From assembly GCA_018372435.1 (NCBI GenBank), contig JAHAJA010000015.1, positions 1 through 64,000 of the forward strand: a stretch of 64,000 nt of DNA. Reading direction: 5' to 3'. Source of the DNA: Clostridiales bacterium. GTDB lineage: Bacteria > Bacillota > Clostridia > Lachnospirales > Lachnospiraceae. The notes under the pieces were generated by a model, which was given only the letters and a program-made list of their open reading frames with translations, made no database searches and had not been told where the DNA came from. Positions within the stretch are counted from its first letter, which is position 1, and each line of letters opens with the position of its first letter. Shown piece by piece: positions 42,203-51,380 of the stretch. A program made the position numbers and the translations under genes.

Positions 42203-42286
42203 GCAGTTAATGGGACTTGAACCCACACTCAGTAAACCTGAACTAGAATCTGAATCTAGCGCGTATGCCAATTCCGCCACAACTGC
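42203..42286 (-). tRNA. tRNA-Leu, anticodon CAG
   Basis: Read on the minus strand, 84 nt fold into a class II tRNA: acceptor GCAGTTG/TAACTGC with one G-U pair, anticodon stem CTAGA/TCTAG around the loop TTCAGAT (anticodon CAG, codon CUG), a variable arm and T arm GTGGG-TTCAAGT-CCCAT. CCA is not encoded. Confidence 0.93.
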
Positions 42287-42431
42287 ACAATAAGTACTTG
42301 TTACTATTACCATATATAACTATTTTATTATATCATATGATATCTAAAAATCAATGCTTTCTTATTTCTTTTTCTCAGAATTATTGTTATTTTTTAAATA
42401 ATTGCAAATACTTATTTTATGGAATTTTTAA

Positions 42432-42460
42432 TTGACATTTGGATATATATGATTCATACT
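42432..42460 (+). promoter_or_regulatory. Promoter of psuK-psuG
   Basis: TTGACA (42432-42437), 17-bp spacer, CATACT (42455-42460). It lies 52 bp before the psuK start and 150 bp from the divergent tRNA. Confidence 0.6.
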
Positions 42461-42511
42461 ATAAACATAAGATTGCTTCAATAAGCAAATATTTAGGAGG
42501 TGCCATTTTAC

Positions 42512-43603
42512 ATGACTCGTAGAGAGAAACAATTGTTAGAGTGGATTGAAGATAACCCCTTAATATCACAACAAGAATTAGCTGACCTTGCAGGAATCAC
42601 TCGTTCCTCGGTTGCAGTTCACATATCTAATTTAATGAAAAAGGGTATGATTCTTGGTAAGGGATATATTGTTCAAAAAAACAATTATGCAGTTGTTCTT
42701 GGTGGGGTGAACATGGATATATTCGGAAGACCTTATAACCCACTAATATACAAAGATTCAAATCCTGGACAAGTAAGAATGACATTCGGCGGAGTTGGAA
42801 GAAACATTGCACATAACTTACGTCTTCTTGGAACTAATGTCAAACTAATCACTGCATTTGGTGAAGATATGAATGCACAAAAGATAACGAAGAATTGTAT
42901 GGATCTTGGTATTGATACTACTAATTCCTTGACGGTTCCTAATGGCATTACTTCTAGTTATTTATTCATCACTAGCGATGATGGTGATATGGAATTGGCA
43001 GTATCTGACATGGAGATATATCGTTACTTAACACCTGATTATATCTCCAGTAAAATGGACATTATTAATAATGCTTCCATCTGTATCATCGATACAAACC
43101 TATCAGAAGGAGCGATAAACTATTTAGCACAATATTGTACTGTTCCTATTTTTGTAGACCCTGTTTCGTCAACAAAGGCTAGAAAGTTAAGTACCTCTTT
43201 AGGTCATTTTCATTCGATTAAACCCAATCGTATTGAAGCTGAGTTACTAACAGGAATTAAAATCACAGATGAAAAAAGTATGAAAAAAGCTACTAAGCAC
43301 CTATTAGATTTGGGTATCAGTCAAGTGTTCCTTTCACTTGGAAAAGATGGTGTATTCTGCGCCAATAAGTATGAATCCGCACTTTTACCTTGTTTGAAGA
43401 CAACTCTTGTGAATACTACAGGTGCTGGTGATAGCTTCATGGCTGCTATAGCATGGGGCTACTTAAACGGTCTTAGTTTGATCGAAAGTACTAAATTAGG
43501 TCTTGCAACATCAAGTATCTGTTGTGAAGGCAAAAACACTATTAATGAATCTCTTACCATTCAGGCTGCACTAACAAGAGCCCGAATTGATTTGAAGATA
43601 TAA
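42512..43603 (+). CDS. psuK: Pseudouridine kinase with N-terminal winged helix
   Basis: A 363-residue protein. Residues 1-60 form a winged helix (LLEWIEDNPLISQQELADL, RSSVAVHISNLMKKG); the rest is a PfkB-type sugar kinase with GGVNMDIFGRP, TFGGVGRNIAHNL and the anion-hole motif NTTGAGDSFMAAIAWG. It phosphorylates pseudouridine for PsuG, the next gene (37 bp downstream). ATG 42512 has AGGAGG upstream; GTG 42500 overlaps that site. The DNA-binding head suggests it also controls its own operon. Confidence 0.88.
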   Translation: MTRREKQLLEWIEDNPLISQQELADLAGITRSSVAVHISNLMKKGMILGKGYIVQKNNYAVVLGGVNMDIFGRPYNPLIYKDSNPGQVRMTFGGVGRNIAHNLRLLGTNVKLITAFGEDMNAQKITKNCMDLGIDTTNSLTVPNGITSSYLFITSDDGDMELAVSDMEIYRYLTPDYISSKMDIINNASICIIDTNLSEGAINYLAQYCTVPIFVDPVSSTKARKLSTSLGHFHSIKPNRIEAELLTGIKITDEKSMKKATKHLLDLGISQVFLSLGKDGVFCANKYESALLPCLKTTLVNTTGAGDSFMAAIAWGYLNGLSLIESTKLGLATSSICCEGKNTINESLTIQAALTRARIDLKI

Positions 43604-43640
43604 ACACATAATGATAAGATAAAAACTAGGAGGTTATCAC

Positions 43641-44561
43641 ATGAATCAATTAAATAAACATCTTGACGTTGCACCAGAAGTGCAACAAGCTATTGCTGAA
43701 GGAAAACCAGTTGTTGCCCTTGAGTCTACAATCATCTCTCACGGAATGCCATATCCACAAAACGTAGAAACTGCTCTAGCAGTAGAAAAAATCATTCGTG
43801 ATAATGGTGCAATCCCAGCTACAACAGCAATTATCAAGGGAAGACTAAAAGTTGGTATTTCCAAAGAAGAAATCGATTATTTAGGAAAGAAAGGCTTAGA
43901 CGTAACAAAAACTAGCCGTCGTGATATCCCTATTCTTGTAGCAAAAGGTGAAGATGGTGCTTCAACAGTAGCTACAACAATGATTCTTGCTTCTTTAGCT
44001 GGTGTTAAAATCTTCGCTACAGGTGGTATTGGCGGTGTTCACCGTGGTGCTGAAACTACTATGGATATCTCTGCTGACCTTGAAGAACTTGGAATGACTG
44101 ATGTTATGGTTGTTTGTGCTGGTGCTAAATCAATCTTAGATCTTGGCCTTACATTAGAATACTTAGAAACAAAAGGTGTTCCAGTACTTGGTTACCAAAC
44201 TGAAGAATTACCTGCTTTCTATACAAGAAAGAGCGGTTTCAAAGTAGATTATAGAATGGATACTCCAAAAGAATTAGCAGATGCTTTTAGTGCTAAATTA
44301 GATCTTGGATTACGTGGTGGTATGTTAGTTACTAACCCAATTCCAGAAGAATATGCTATGGATTATAATACAATTAACAACGCAATTAATGCCGCAATCG
44401 CTAAGATGAATGAATTAGGAATCAAAGGTAAAGAAACAACTCCTTTCCTTCTTAATGAAATTCAATTAATTACAGGTGGAAACAGTTTACAATCTAATAT
44501 CCAACTTGTATACAACAACGCCAAACTTGCAGCACAAGTTGCTTGCGAGATGTGTAAATAA
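43641..44561 (+). CDS. psuG: Pseudouridine-5'-phosphate glycosidase
   Basis: A 306-residue enzyme that splits pseudouridine 5'-phosphate into uracil and ribose 5-phosphate, allowing modified RNA bases to be salvaged. Family text is PVVALESTIISHGMPYP, RRDIPILVAKGEDGASTVA and GGIGGVHRGAETTMDISADL, with TNPIPEEYAM near the C-terminus. Length is normal. It follows psuK with its own AGGAGG and ends in a strong hairpin (44619-44690). Confidence 0.95.
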   Translation: MNQLNKHLDVAPEVQQAIAEGKPVVALESTIISHGMPYPQNVETALAVEKIIRDNGAIPATTAIIKGRLKVGISKEEIDYLGKKGLDVTKTSRRDIPILVAKGEDGASTVATTMILASLAGVKIFATGGIGGVHRGAETTMDISADLEELGMTDVMVVCAGAKSILDLGLTLEYLETKGVPVLGYQTEELPAFYTRKSGFKVDYRMDTPKELADAFSAKLDLGLRGGMLVTNPIPEEYAMDYNTINNAINAAIAKMNELGIKGKETTPFLLNEIQLITGGNSLQSNIQLVYNNAKLAAQVACEMCK

Positions 44562-44618
44562 TCCTCACTAAAGTTCCCCAACTTTAATCATAGAAACTAA
44601 TCTAAATCTTCAAACACC

Positions 44619-44690
44619 AATAAAAAGACAATTTTCAAAGTTTTATGTGGATATTCCCACACAAAACTTTGAATGATTGTCTTTTTATTA
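44619..44690 (+). terminator. Terminator after psuG
   Basis: AATAAAAAGACAATTTTC and its inverted partner near 44672-44690 enclose TCAAAGTTTTaTGTG / CACAcAAAACTTTGA. The stem ends in T-rich sequence on the plus strand and A-rich on the other, so it may also serve the opposite gene at 44746. Confidence 0.8.
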
Positions 44691-44745
44691 TCACGTATCA
44701 TTCATTTAAATATCTAATAAAGTAGTCTCAAACCTTTCCTTCAAC

Positions 44746-45177
44746 TTACCTTATAAGCTCTGTGTAATTATCTTCATTGAGGATACGTATCCCCTTATTA
44801 GCAAGAAGTTCTGCTGTAACACCATTTCCCTCTACTTTATTCCCCGAAAAGGTACCATCATAAATTATTCCAAATCCACAGGAAGGGCTATTCTTCTTAA
44901 GAATGGCTGTTTGGCACCTATATAGCTCACTAATATAAAGTGCTTGTTTGGCACCTTTCCTAAAAGCTTCTGTCACATCCGTTCCATCCTTACCAACTAT
45001 GTATTCACCTTTTCTTTCTGACGGTACTCTAGGTGTCGGTAATCCACCTAACTGCTCTGGACATACTGGTATTAAATTATGTTCCTTTCTTAACTCTAAT
45101 ATCCCTTCGTTCTTACAGCTATCTCCACAGTATCTGCAATCTACACCTAATAAACATGCACTGACTATAATATTCAT
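44746..45177 (-). CDS. DUF523-family protein (YbbK-like)
   Basis: A 143-residue cytoplasmic protein. The family hallmark is a set of cysteines: VSACLLGVDCRYCGDSCKN at the N-terminus, PVCPEQLGGL, and LKKNSPSCGFGIIYDG. The cysteines could bind a metal or Fe-S cluster; the function is not established. ATG 45177 has GAGGAGA eight bases upstream, and starts further left would add residues unlike the family. It is a single gene. Confidence 0.9.
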   Translation of the reverse strand: MNIIVSACLLGVDCRYCGDSCKNEGILELRKEHNLIPVCPEQLGGLPTPRVPSERKGEYIVGKDGTDVTEAFRKGAKQALYISELYRCQTAILKKNSPSCGFGIIYDGTFSGNKVEGNGVTAELLANKGIRILNEDNYTELIR

Positions 45178-45243
45178 TCTTACTATCTCCTCATTATAAT
45201 TAAAGCATACATAAAGTATAGTAATCGATTCTCTACATGTCAA

Positions 45244-45588
45244 TCAGTTATCCATAGAGTCATTTTGTTGATTCTTCCATGTATCTTAAGAAAATATTAA
45301 GGGTTTCTTTCATAATATTTTGTTGACTTTTCTATACATTAGCAATTAAAATCTATATTCATAAAGGTGCTGAAAAAAAGGTTAAATTTACTAAAATTTT
45401 ATCTGTTTTTAACATTGAAAAAGAAATGAAAATGTTATATCATAAAACGGCAAAAGCTTTGATTTCATAATATATCTGGAATGTTCACTTTAATTAGTTA
45501 AGTATATAGATACTTGGGGAGAGTACGGTATCAAGATTAAGAGTCGACATCGTCTTAATTAAATGATATCACCATGTGGAGGAGGATA
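45244..45588 (+). promoter_or_regulatory. Promoter and long leader of the LtaS-type gene
   Basis: TTGACT (45323-45328), 18-bp spacer and TAAAAT (45347-45352) form a probable promoter, leaving an untranslated leader of about 230 nt. The leader has a small hairpin, ATTAAGA...TCTTAAT (about 45535-45561), but no riboswitch that I recognise. GGAGGAGG comes just before the start codon. Confidence 0.5.
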
Positions 45589-47658
45589 ATGATGTTACAA
45601 AAATTAAAGAATCTATTTTCAAAAGAAGAATTGAAGAATCTATGTCAATTCATTTATCTATCATTAGCGATAAACCTTTTTATCGAAATTCTAAACAGAT
45701 CATCGCTATTAGAAGCGTTAAAGCATGTTGTAACGAATCCACTTGTATTCCTTTATAATACTTTAATTGTATTACTAACATTCTCTGTTGCTTTTCTAGT
45801 AAAACGAAGATTTTTCGTTTCCACCATTGTATCCATCATTTGGTTAGGTTTTGCAATAACGAATGCCGTATTACTCTCATTTCGTGTAACACCTTTTACA
45901 GCGGTTGACTTATCATTAATGGATGAAGCTATACCAATGATTCATGTCTACTTAACTAAATGGCAAATCGTACTTATTATTATAGCTGCTATCGTAGTAA
46001 TTACTCTGATCGTATTATTATTTATATTTGCTCCGAAATATAAGCAGCGTGTAGCTCGTATTCGTAATGCAGTGTGTATCGTTTTGTTATTTGGTTCAAT
46101 CTTATTACTTACTAGTCTTGGTATTAGCACGAATGCATTAGCAAAAAACTTTGGTAATCTTGCTGATGCGTATAAAGATTATGGATTTGTATACTGTTTT
46201 ACCAACAGTCTTGTTAACACCGGTATTGATAAACCGAAATCATACTCTGAAGAAAAGATGGTAGAACTTGCAGAAGATACATTAACTACTCCTCCAGAAA
46301 TTAAAGAGGACAAAAAGAAAACACCTAACATCATCATGATTCAACTTGAATCCTTGTACGATGTAACACTTATGAAAGATTACACCTATTCTGAGGACCC
46401 ACTACCTAATTATCATGCATTACAAAAAGAATTTAGTCATGGTTTCCTCAATGTTCCTTCCGTAGGTGCTGGTACAGCGAATACAGAATTTGAAGTATTA
46501 ACGGGCATGGACTTAGATTTCTTCGGTCCTGGAGAATATCCATATAAAACAATACTGAAAGAAAAAACTTCCGAAAGTATGGCCTATAACCTTAAAGAGC
46601 TTAACTACTCTACTCATGCAATTCATAATAATGACGGTACATTTTATGGCCGTAATCAAGTATTTAGTAATTTAGGATTTGATACCTTCACATCTCTAGA
46701 ATATATGCACAATGTTGAACTAAACCCAATGGGTTGGGCAAAAGATCATGTTCTAATTGAGGAAATACTAAAAGCATTGAAGTCTACAAAAGAACAAGAT
46801 TTTGTTTATACGATTTCTGTTCAAGGCCACGGTAAATACCCTGGTAGTGAAGATGATTTTTCTGTTCCAGATAGTGCAACATTATCAAGTTCAAATCCAA
46901 GTGAAGAAGAACAGCGTCAATATACATTAACGGAAGGCTACACACCTGCCGTAGATGCAATCACAGTTGATGGAATTGCAGAAGAAGATCGTTGTGCTTT
47001 CGAATATTATGTGAATCAGATTCATGAGATGGATGCTTTCATTGGAGATCTTATTAATGAATTTAAAAAACTAGATGAAGATGTTGTATTAGTATTTTAC
47101 GGAGATCATCTGCCTAGCTTAGGTATTGAAGCTAGTGACTTAGAAAACGATAATATCTATCAAACATCTTATGTAATTTGGGATAACATGAATCTTCCTA
47201 AGATTGATATGGATATGGAAGCATATCAGATCACTGCTTCTATTCTAAAGCGCCTTAATATCGATAATGGATATCTTACTAAGCTACATCAGAATTCATT
47301 AAATACAGCTAATTATCTAGAAGAATTAGAATTACTTCAATACGATATGCTATATGGAGATCAAACAATATATGGCGGAACAAGCCCATATATTGCAACC
47401 AATCTACAAATGGGTGTGGACAAAATAAAGGTTAATGGCATTCTCACTTCTGGAGACAATATATATATACAAGGAGAAAATTTCACAGAATACAGTAAAG
47501 TTTTCTTGAATGATACAGAAATAGAAACTACGTATGTTGATGAAAAAAACCTATCAATTAGTACTACTACGCTAAACGCTGGTGACGAGATTAAAGTTGG
47601 CCAAAAAGGTGATGACAAGGTAATCTTAAGTTATTCTGAACCATATGTAATAAAATAG
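45589..47658 (+). CDS. LtaS-type phosphoglycerol transferase with C-terminal IPT-like domain
   Basis: A 689-residue membrane enzyme of the lipoteichoic acid synthase (sulfatase) family. Five membrane segments (about 20-195) precede an extracellular alkaline-phosphatase-like domain (about 245-580) with IIMIQLESLYD (metal ligand Glu), GAGTANTEFEVLTG (catalytic Thr), HNNDGTFYGRN and VLVFYGDHLPS. Residues about 600-690 form an extra domain like IPT/TIG (DKIKVNGILTSGDNIYIQG), not part of typical LtaS. It would polymerise glycerol phosphate at the outer membrane face or modify glycans with it. Start may be 45589 or 45592. Followed by a strong terminator. Confidence 0.88.
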   Translation: MMLQKLKNLFSKEELKNLCQFIYLSLAINLFIEILNRSSLLEALKHVVTNPLVFLYNTLIVLLTFSVAFLVKRRFFVSTIVSIIWLGFAITNAVLLSFRVTPFTAVDLSLMDEAIPMIHVYLTKWQIVLIIIAAIVVITLIVLLFIFAPKYKQRVARIRNAVCIVLLFGSILLLTSLGISTNALAKNFGNLADAYKDYGFVYCFTNSLVNTGIDKPKSYSEEKMVELAEDTLTTPPEIKEDKKKTPNIIMIQLESLYDVTLMKDYTYSEDPLPNYHALQKEFSHGFLNVPSVGAGTANTEFEVLTGMDLDFFGPGEYPYKTILKEKTSESMAYNLKELNYSTHAIHNNDGTFYGRNQVFSNLGFDTFTSLEYMHNVELNPMGWAKDHVLIEEILKALKSTKEQDFVYTISVQGHGKYPGSEDDFSVPDSATLSSSNPSEEEQRQYTLTEGYTPAVDAITVDGIAEEDRCAFEYYVNQIHEMDAFIGDLINEFKKLDEDVVLVFYGDHLPSLGIEASDLENDNIYQTSYVIWDNMNLPKIDMDMEAYQITASILKRLNIDNGYLTKLHQNSLNTANYLEELELLQYDMLYGDQTIYGGTSPYIATNLQMGVDKIKVNGILTSGDNIYIQGENFTEYSKVFLNDTEIETTYVDEKNLSISTTTLNAGDEIKVGQKGDDKVILSYSEPYVIK

Positions 47659-47678
47659 AATAGTTTTTAACAAGAGGA

Positions 47679-47711
47679 AAGCCTAGTAGCAGTTCGTTAC
47701 TAGGCTTTTTT
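47679..47711 (+). terminator. Terminator after the LtaS-type gene
   Basis: AAGCCTAGTA (47679-47688) and TACTAGGCTT (47698-47707) form the stem, followed by TTTTTT. Confidence 0.9.
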
Positions 47712-47803
47712 GGGATACAATTACTCCAGTATGAAGATATCCTTATGCAAATGTCAGGGATACACTTGCATTTTTTAATGATACCTTTATAATAAATATA
47801 GAT

Positions 47804-47858
47804 GGTATTCCGCTAAGATTACAAGAACTTTTAGGGGAAGTTTTTCTAACGGAATACC
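47804..47858 (+). promoter_or_regulatory. Dyad upstream of the AraC regulator gene
   Basis: GGTATTCCG (47804-47812) and CGGAATACC (47850-47858) are exact inverted arms with an A+T-rich centre that contains a second pair, AACTT / AAGTT. It lies 136 bp before the AraC gene, in a 282-bp region with no gene. It could be the regulator's own site. Confidence 0.4.
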
Positions 47859-47993
47859 AATATTATAGCCTGAAAAGAGAGCATTTTCTTCATTCATAGC
47901 AACCTAAACTAATACAAAACTGCTCAACCAAACGAAAAACACAATTTTCATAAGAAAGGAACCAATTATATATATCTCAAGTTTACTTGTGAT

Positions 47994-48902
47994 ATGTATG
48001 GGATAACGATGAATCTACAAGAATATGTTAAATTACACGAGAATAAAAAACATGGTAACTACTTATTACCTATTAAGCTCTATCAAATGAAAGTTCCTGA
48101 TTACTTTACTGATATCAATATTCATTGGCACGAAGAGCTTGAAATAGTTCTTATAACAAGAGGAAAATGTACCTTTCATATCGATTTAAAACCTTATACA
48201 GTAACCGAAGGAGACTTTTTAATACTGAATCCTTATGTATTACATTCTTGCTCCCAATACAAACAAGAAGAATATGAGGGTGATACGTTTGTTTTAAACT
48301 TATCTATGCTAGATACTAATCATGATAGTTGTTCTATCAAGTTTATTAATTCTATTGCTGATAACAAAGTGATCTTTCCATTCGTAATCAGACCAGATAC
48401 TCCCGGCTACTCCTTGCTGAAAGAATACTTTTTAAAAAGTAAAAATGCATATACTGGTAAACAAAAAGGGTTTGAACTTGAATTAAAAGCTTACCTATAT
48501 CTATTCCTTCATACTCTTTTTACTAATATTCCAGTTGAAACACCTGATCCTGTTAATGTTGATGATGTTGTAACCGATAAAATCAAGATTATTCTTAGAT
48601 ACATCAAAGATAATTATACAGAGCAATTAACAGTAAAGGATATGGCAGAACAACTTAATTTTAGTGAATATCATTTCATGCGCTTCTTTAAGAAATACCT
48701 TGGTGTTACTTGTATTGAATATATCAATAACTACAGACTTGACATTGCTGCTAAGAAATTATGTATGACAAATCATTCAATCATGGAAGTCGCATTAGAA
48801 ACAGGCTTTAATAACATCTCTTATTTTAACAAATTATTTAAAGAGAAGTTCAAATTAACTCCAAAAGAATTCCGTATTTCAGTAACTACTAAGATAAACT
48901 AA
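47994..48902 (+). CDS. AraC-family regulator with cupin sensor domain
   Basis: A 302-residue regulator. The N-terminal cupin (about 35-110; INIHWHEELEIVLITRG, DFLILNPYVLHSC) would bind a small ligand, and the C-terminal AraC domain has two helix-turn-helix units (MAEQLNFSEYHFMRFFKKY and VALETGFNNISYFNKLFKE). It faces the end of the ethanolamine operon and could regulate it, but nothing in the sequence proves this; sugar utilisation is just as usual. The start is 47994 or 48009; neither has a strong binding site. Confidence 0.88.
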   Translation: MYGITMNLQEYVKLHENKKHGNYLLPIKLYQMKVPDYFTDINIHWHEELEIVLITRGKCTFHIDLKPYTVTEGDFLILNPYVLHSCSQYKQEEYEGDTFVLNLSMLDTNHDSCSIKFINSIADNKVIFPFVIRPDTPGYSLLKEYFLKSKNAYTGKQKGFELELKAYLYLFLHTLFTNIPVETPDPVNVDDVVTDKIKIILRYIKDNYTEQLTVKDMAEQLNFSEYHFMRFFKKYLGVTCIEYINNYRLDIAAKKLCMTNHSIMEVALETGFNNISYFNKLFKEKFKLTPKEFRISVTTKIN

Positions 48903-48942
48903 TAGAACAGGCTGTTGATAAAGTTCAACAGCCTGTTCTATT
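48901..48942. terminator. Bidirectional terminator between the AraC gene and the eut operon
   Basis: AATAGAACAGGCTGTTGA (48901-48918) and its exact complement (48925-48942) form an 18-bp stem with a TAAAGT loop. T tracts flank both sides, so it should end the convergent transcripts of the AraC gene and eutQ. Confidence 0.85.
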
Positions 48943-48957
48943 TATTAATTATATTAA

Positions 48958-49428
48958 CTAGCCTTGACTAGCCCAATCAGCGGGATACGTCACATAAATA
49001 AATCTTGCATAATTTGGTACAGAGAATTTGATTGAAGAACCTTTTGGAATCAGAATCAATTCCCCTGGGCCTGCAGAAACTGTTTTCCCATTGATTATAA
49101 TACTAAGACTACCCTCTATCACATAATCAATCTCATCATAGTTTAATGTCCAATCGAATGTGGTATCCTTCATCTCCATAATACCACAACCAAGACGAGG
49201 ACTTTCTTCAAGAGAGAATAAATCTTTCGTATACACGATATCTCCGGGCTTACCTGTATCCATTCTATCTTCTTCTGCTACCTTAATTTCCGGAACACGA
49301 ACGGCTATTACGCCTTCTCTCGTACAATCTCTTTTCGCGTCCATCGAACACCCACTGGTTAAATTAGTTAGTTTTTCATTTAGTATTTCACGAATCATCG
49401 ATTCAATTGTATAACGATTTACTTCCAT
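48958..49428 (-). CDS. eutQ: Ethanolamine utilisation protein EutQ
   Basis: A 156-residue cupin protein, last gene of the operon. The C-terminal cupin reads DEIDYVIEGSLSIIING and GPGELILIPKGSS. EutQ has been reported to act as an acetate kinase, making ATP from acetyl-phosphate, in Salmonella. The N-terminus, YTIESMIREILNEKL, is an amphipathic helix like those that direct enzymes into microcompartments. It starts after an AAGGAGAG site, 12 bp past eutH. Confidence 0.9.
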   Translation of the reverse strand: MEVNRYTIESMIREILNEKLTNLTSGCSMDAKRDCTREGVIAVRVPEIKVAEEDRMDTGKPGDIVYTKDLFSLEESPRLGCGIMEMKDTTFDWTLNYDEIDYVIEGSLSIIINGKTVSAGPGELILIPKGSSIKFSVPNYARFIYVTYPADWASQG

Positions 49429-49439
49429 TCTTACTCTCC

Positions 49440-50528
49440 TTAGACTTCTTTCCCTAATGTCTTATTGGCAATAAACATAGCAACGATAACGGCTGTTATA
49501 CCCGCTACTAACTTACCGATAATCATTGGAACAATCATCGTTGAATCGAAACCAGCTGTAAAACCTAAGTGATCGCCGAATACGAAAGCTGCTGATACTG
49601 CAAAGGCAACATTTAGAATCTTACCACGATTATCCATATCTTTCATCATACCAAACATAGGAATCGAGTTTGCCAAACTGGCAACTAAACCTGCTGCTGC
49701 AACATCATTCATACCAAGTACTTTACCTAGTGCCATAAGAGGTTTTTTGAATACTTTCGTGATTACATACACTAATGGGAAAGCACCTGCTAACACAATT
49801 GCAATATCTGCTACAATTCCAAAACCTTCACTTAAAGGATTCATACCTTTTATTACAACAATACCTGTAAGTTGCTCTACGATTCCTGCAATTAATCCAA
49901 TAGTAATAACTGCAACGACTATTTTACCAAATACAGTAAATCCTTTTATCATTCCGTTTTGGAATTTTAGTAGACCTAGTACAATCAATACAGCAATTAT
50001 GATAATAGGTATTAAGTTTTTTAAAACCATCATAATTGGATAACCTGCAACTAATCCACCAATAAAAGAACCAATTGGAATTGTTACAACACCTGCTAAA
50101 ACACCAGTTGCAAGGAATCTTCTATCTTCAGGAGCAATAATACCAAGCGCAACTGGTATCGTAAATACGATTGTAGGTCCAAGCATAGCTCCTACAATTA
50201 AACCACCGAATTTACCAGCATCTTCTGTTAACGCTAGTGCTTGTGCTAATGGTGCACCACCCATATCGTTCGCAAGTATCGTACCAGCAAACATAGCAGG
50301 ATCAGCACCTAAAAAACTATATACTGGCACTACAATAGGTTTTAATAAATCTGCAAGGACTGGAGCTAACGCAATTATTCCTACCATAGAAATTGCAAGA
50401 GATCCAATTGCTAGTATACCTTCCTCAAACTTTTCTCCTAATCCAAACTTATTTCCAATTATACGGTCAATTGCACCAAGAACTGCAAATACAACCATGA
50501 TGTAGACAATTATCTCATTAACGCTCAT
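49440..50528 (-). CDS. eutH: Ethanolamine transporter EutH
   Basis: A 362-residue membrane protein with about ten hydrophobic segments. It shows the family pattern GLGEKFEEGILAIGSLA, ANDMGGAPLAQALA and GMMKDMDNRGKILNVAF. EutH carries ethanolamine into the cell when the amine is scarce or largely protonated. The gene overlaps the end of the BMC-T shell gene by four bases, so it is part of the operon. Confidence 0.93.
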   Translation of the reverse strand: MSVNEIIVYIMVVFAVLGAIDRIIGNKFGLGEKFEEGILAIGSLAISMVGIIALAPVLADLLKPIVVPVYSFLGADPAMFAGTILANDMGGAPLAQALALTEDAGKFGGLIVGAMLGPTIVFTIPVALGIIAPEDRRFLATGVLAGVVTIPIGSFIGGLVAGYPIMMVLKNLIPIIIIAVLIVLGLLKFQNGMIKGFTVFGKIVVAVITIGLIAGIVEQLTGIVVIKGMNPLSEGFGIVADIAIVLAGAFPLVYVITKVFKKPLMALGKVLGMNDVAAAGLVASLANSIPMFGMMKDMDNRGKILNVAFAVSAAFVFGDHLGFTAGFDSTMIVPMIIGKLVAGITAVIVAMFIANKTLGKEV

Positions 50529-51097
50529 TCGTTTACCTCCTTTTTCCCATGCACTAGTTGTTCTAACATCTCTTCACTTGGTGATGGAATAATTGCGATA
50601 TTATCGCTTTCATAATCGCTTAACAGTGCCTTACCTTCCAAAAAAGCATACTGGATGCTACTTACCGATCCTGTCACTAAAAAAACCAGTTTTCCTCCAA
50701 TAGCAAAAGCCATATATATCTTCAAAAGGGATACATCTGCTGCCTTCAATACAATGTCAAGTACTCGAATACCTGTACAGACTTTTCTTGTTTCAATAAT
50801 CCCAATTGCATCAATATAACTTGGATGCACGTATCGATTGCGGAACCCCTCTACGATTTCCGGTGAGACATTGTGGAGCCTAAAACTATCCACAAGACTT
50901 TTTTCCGCTAGGTCTTCACCACAATCAATCGCTTCATCTATAGCATCCTCTTCTCCAGTTATGATAACAAGGAATTTACCAGGGCAAATTGTGCGAAAAA
51001 AGAGAATTTCTACGTTTGCTTTCTTAACAATAGCATCAGCTATATACATTCCTTTGCTAATACTTTGAAATTCTAAAGCTCCGATACTCTTACTCAT
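50525..51097 (-). CDS. Microcompartment shell protein with two BMC domains (BMC-T)
   Basis: A 190-residue protein with tandem BMC folds: IGALEFQSISKGMYIADAIVKKA, split here at 20 residues or less as IGALEFQSISKG and YIADAIVKKA, then a second unit with IGIIETRKVCTGIRVLDIV and LKAADVSLLKI. Such proteins form pseudohexameric trimers in the shell facets, sometimes with a gated pore or Fe-S cluster as in PduT. It overlaps the stop of eutN by four bases. It is distinct from EutL and is found in Firmicutes ethanolamine loci. Confident as BMC-T; pore function unknown. Confidence 0.88.
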   Translation of the reverse strand: MSKSIGALEFQSISKGMYIADAIVKKANVEILFFRTICPGKFLVIITGEEDAIDEAIDCGEDLAEKSLVDSFRLHNVSPEIVEGFRNRYVHPSYIDAIGIIETRKVCTGIRVLDIVLKAADVSLLKIYMAFAIGGKLVFLVTGSVSSIQYAFLEGKALLSDYESDNIAIIPSPSEEMLEQLVHGKKEVNE

Positions 51098-51366
51098 GAC
51101 TTAAGCACCTCAATTGAATCAACAATACCAATAATTGCAGCATCAATAGGAGTATCGGAGCTTTGAATCGCATATCTAGCAGAGCCTCCTCGTACAACGA
51201 GTACGGTATCTCCCACTCCCGCACCAACAATGTCTGCAGCAACAGTAATACGGTCATTCAATGTTTCATACTCATTCATACTCTTAATAATCATTAGTTT
51301 CAGTCCATTCAAAGTCTCGTCTTTTTTCGTTGCCCATACACTGCCAATTACTTTGCCTAATTCCAA
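51094..51366 (-). CDS. eutN: Microcompartment vertex protein EutN
   Basis: A 90-residue pentamer-forming shell protein of the EutN/CcmL family. Text: LGKVIGSVWATKKDETLNG, RITVAADIVGAGVGDTVLVV and DAAIIGIVDSIEV. It would cap the corners of the shell. The TTG at 51366 gives the family N-terminus and has GGAGG eight bases upstream. A GTG at 51381 overlaps the stop of the previous gene and is the alternative start. Confidence 0.88.
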   Translation of the reverse strand: MELGKVIGSVWATKKDETLNGLKLMIIKSMNEYETLNDRITVAADIVGAGVGDTVLVVRGGSARYAIQSSDTPIDAAIIGIVDSIEVLKS

Positions 51367-51380
51367 ATTTGCCGCCTCCA

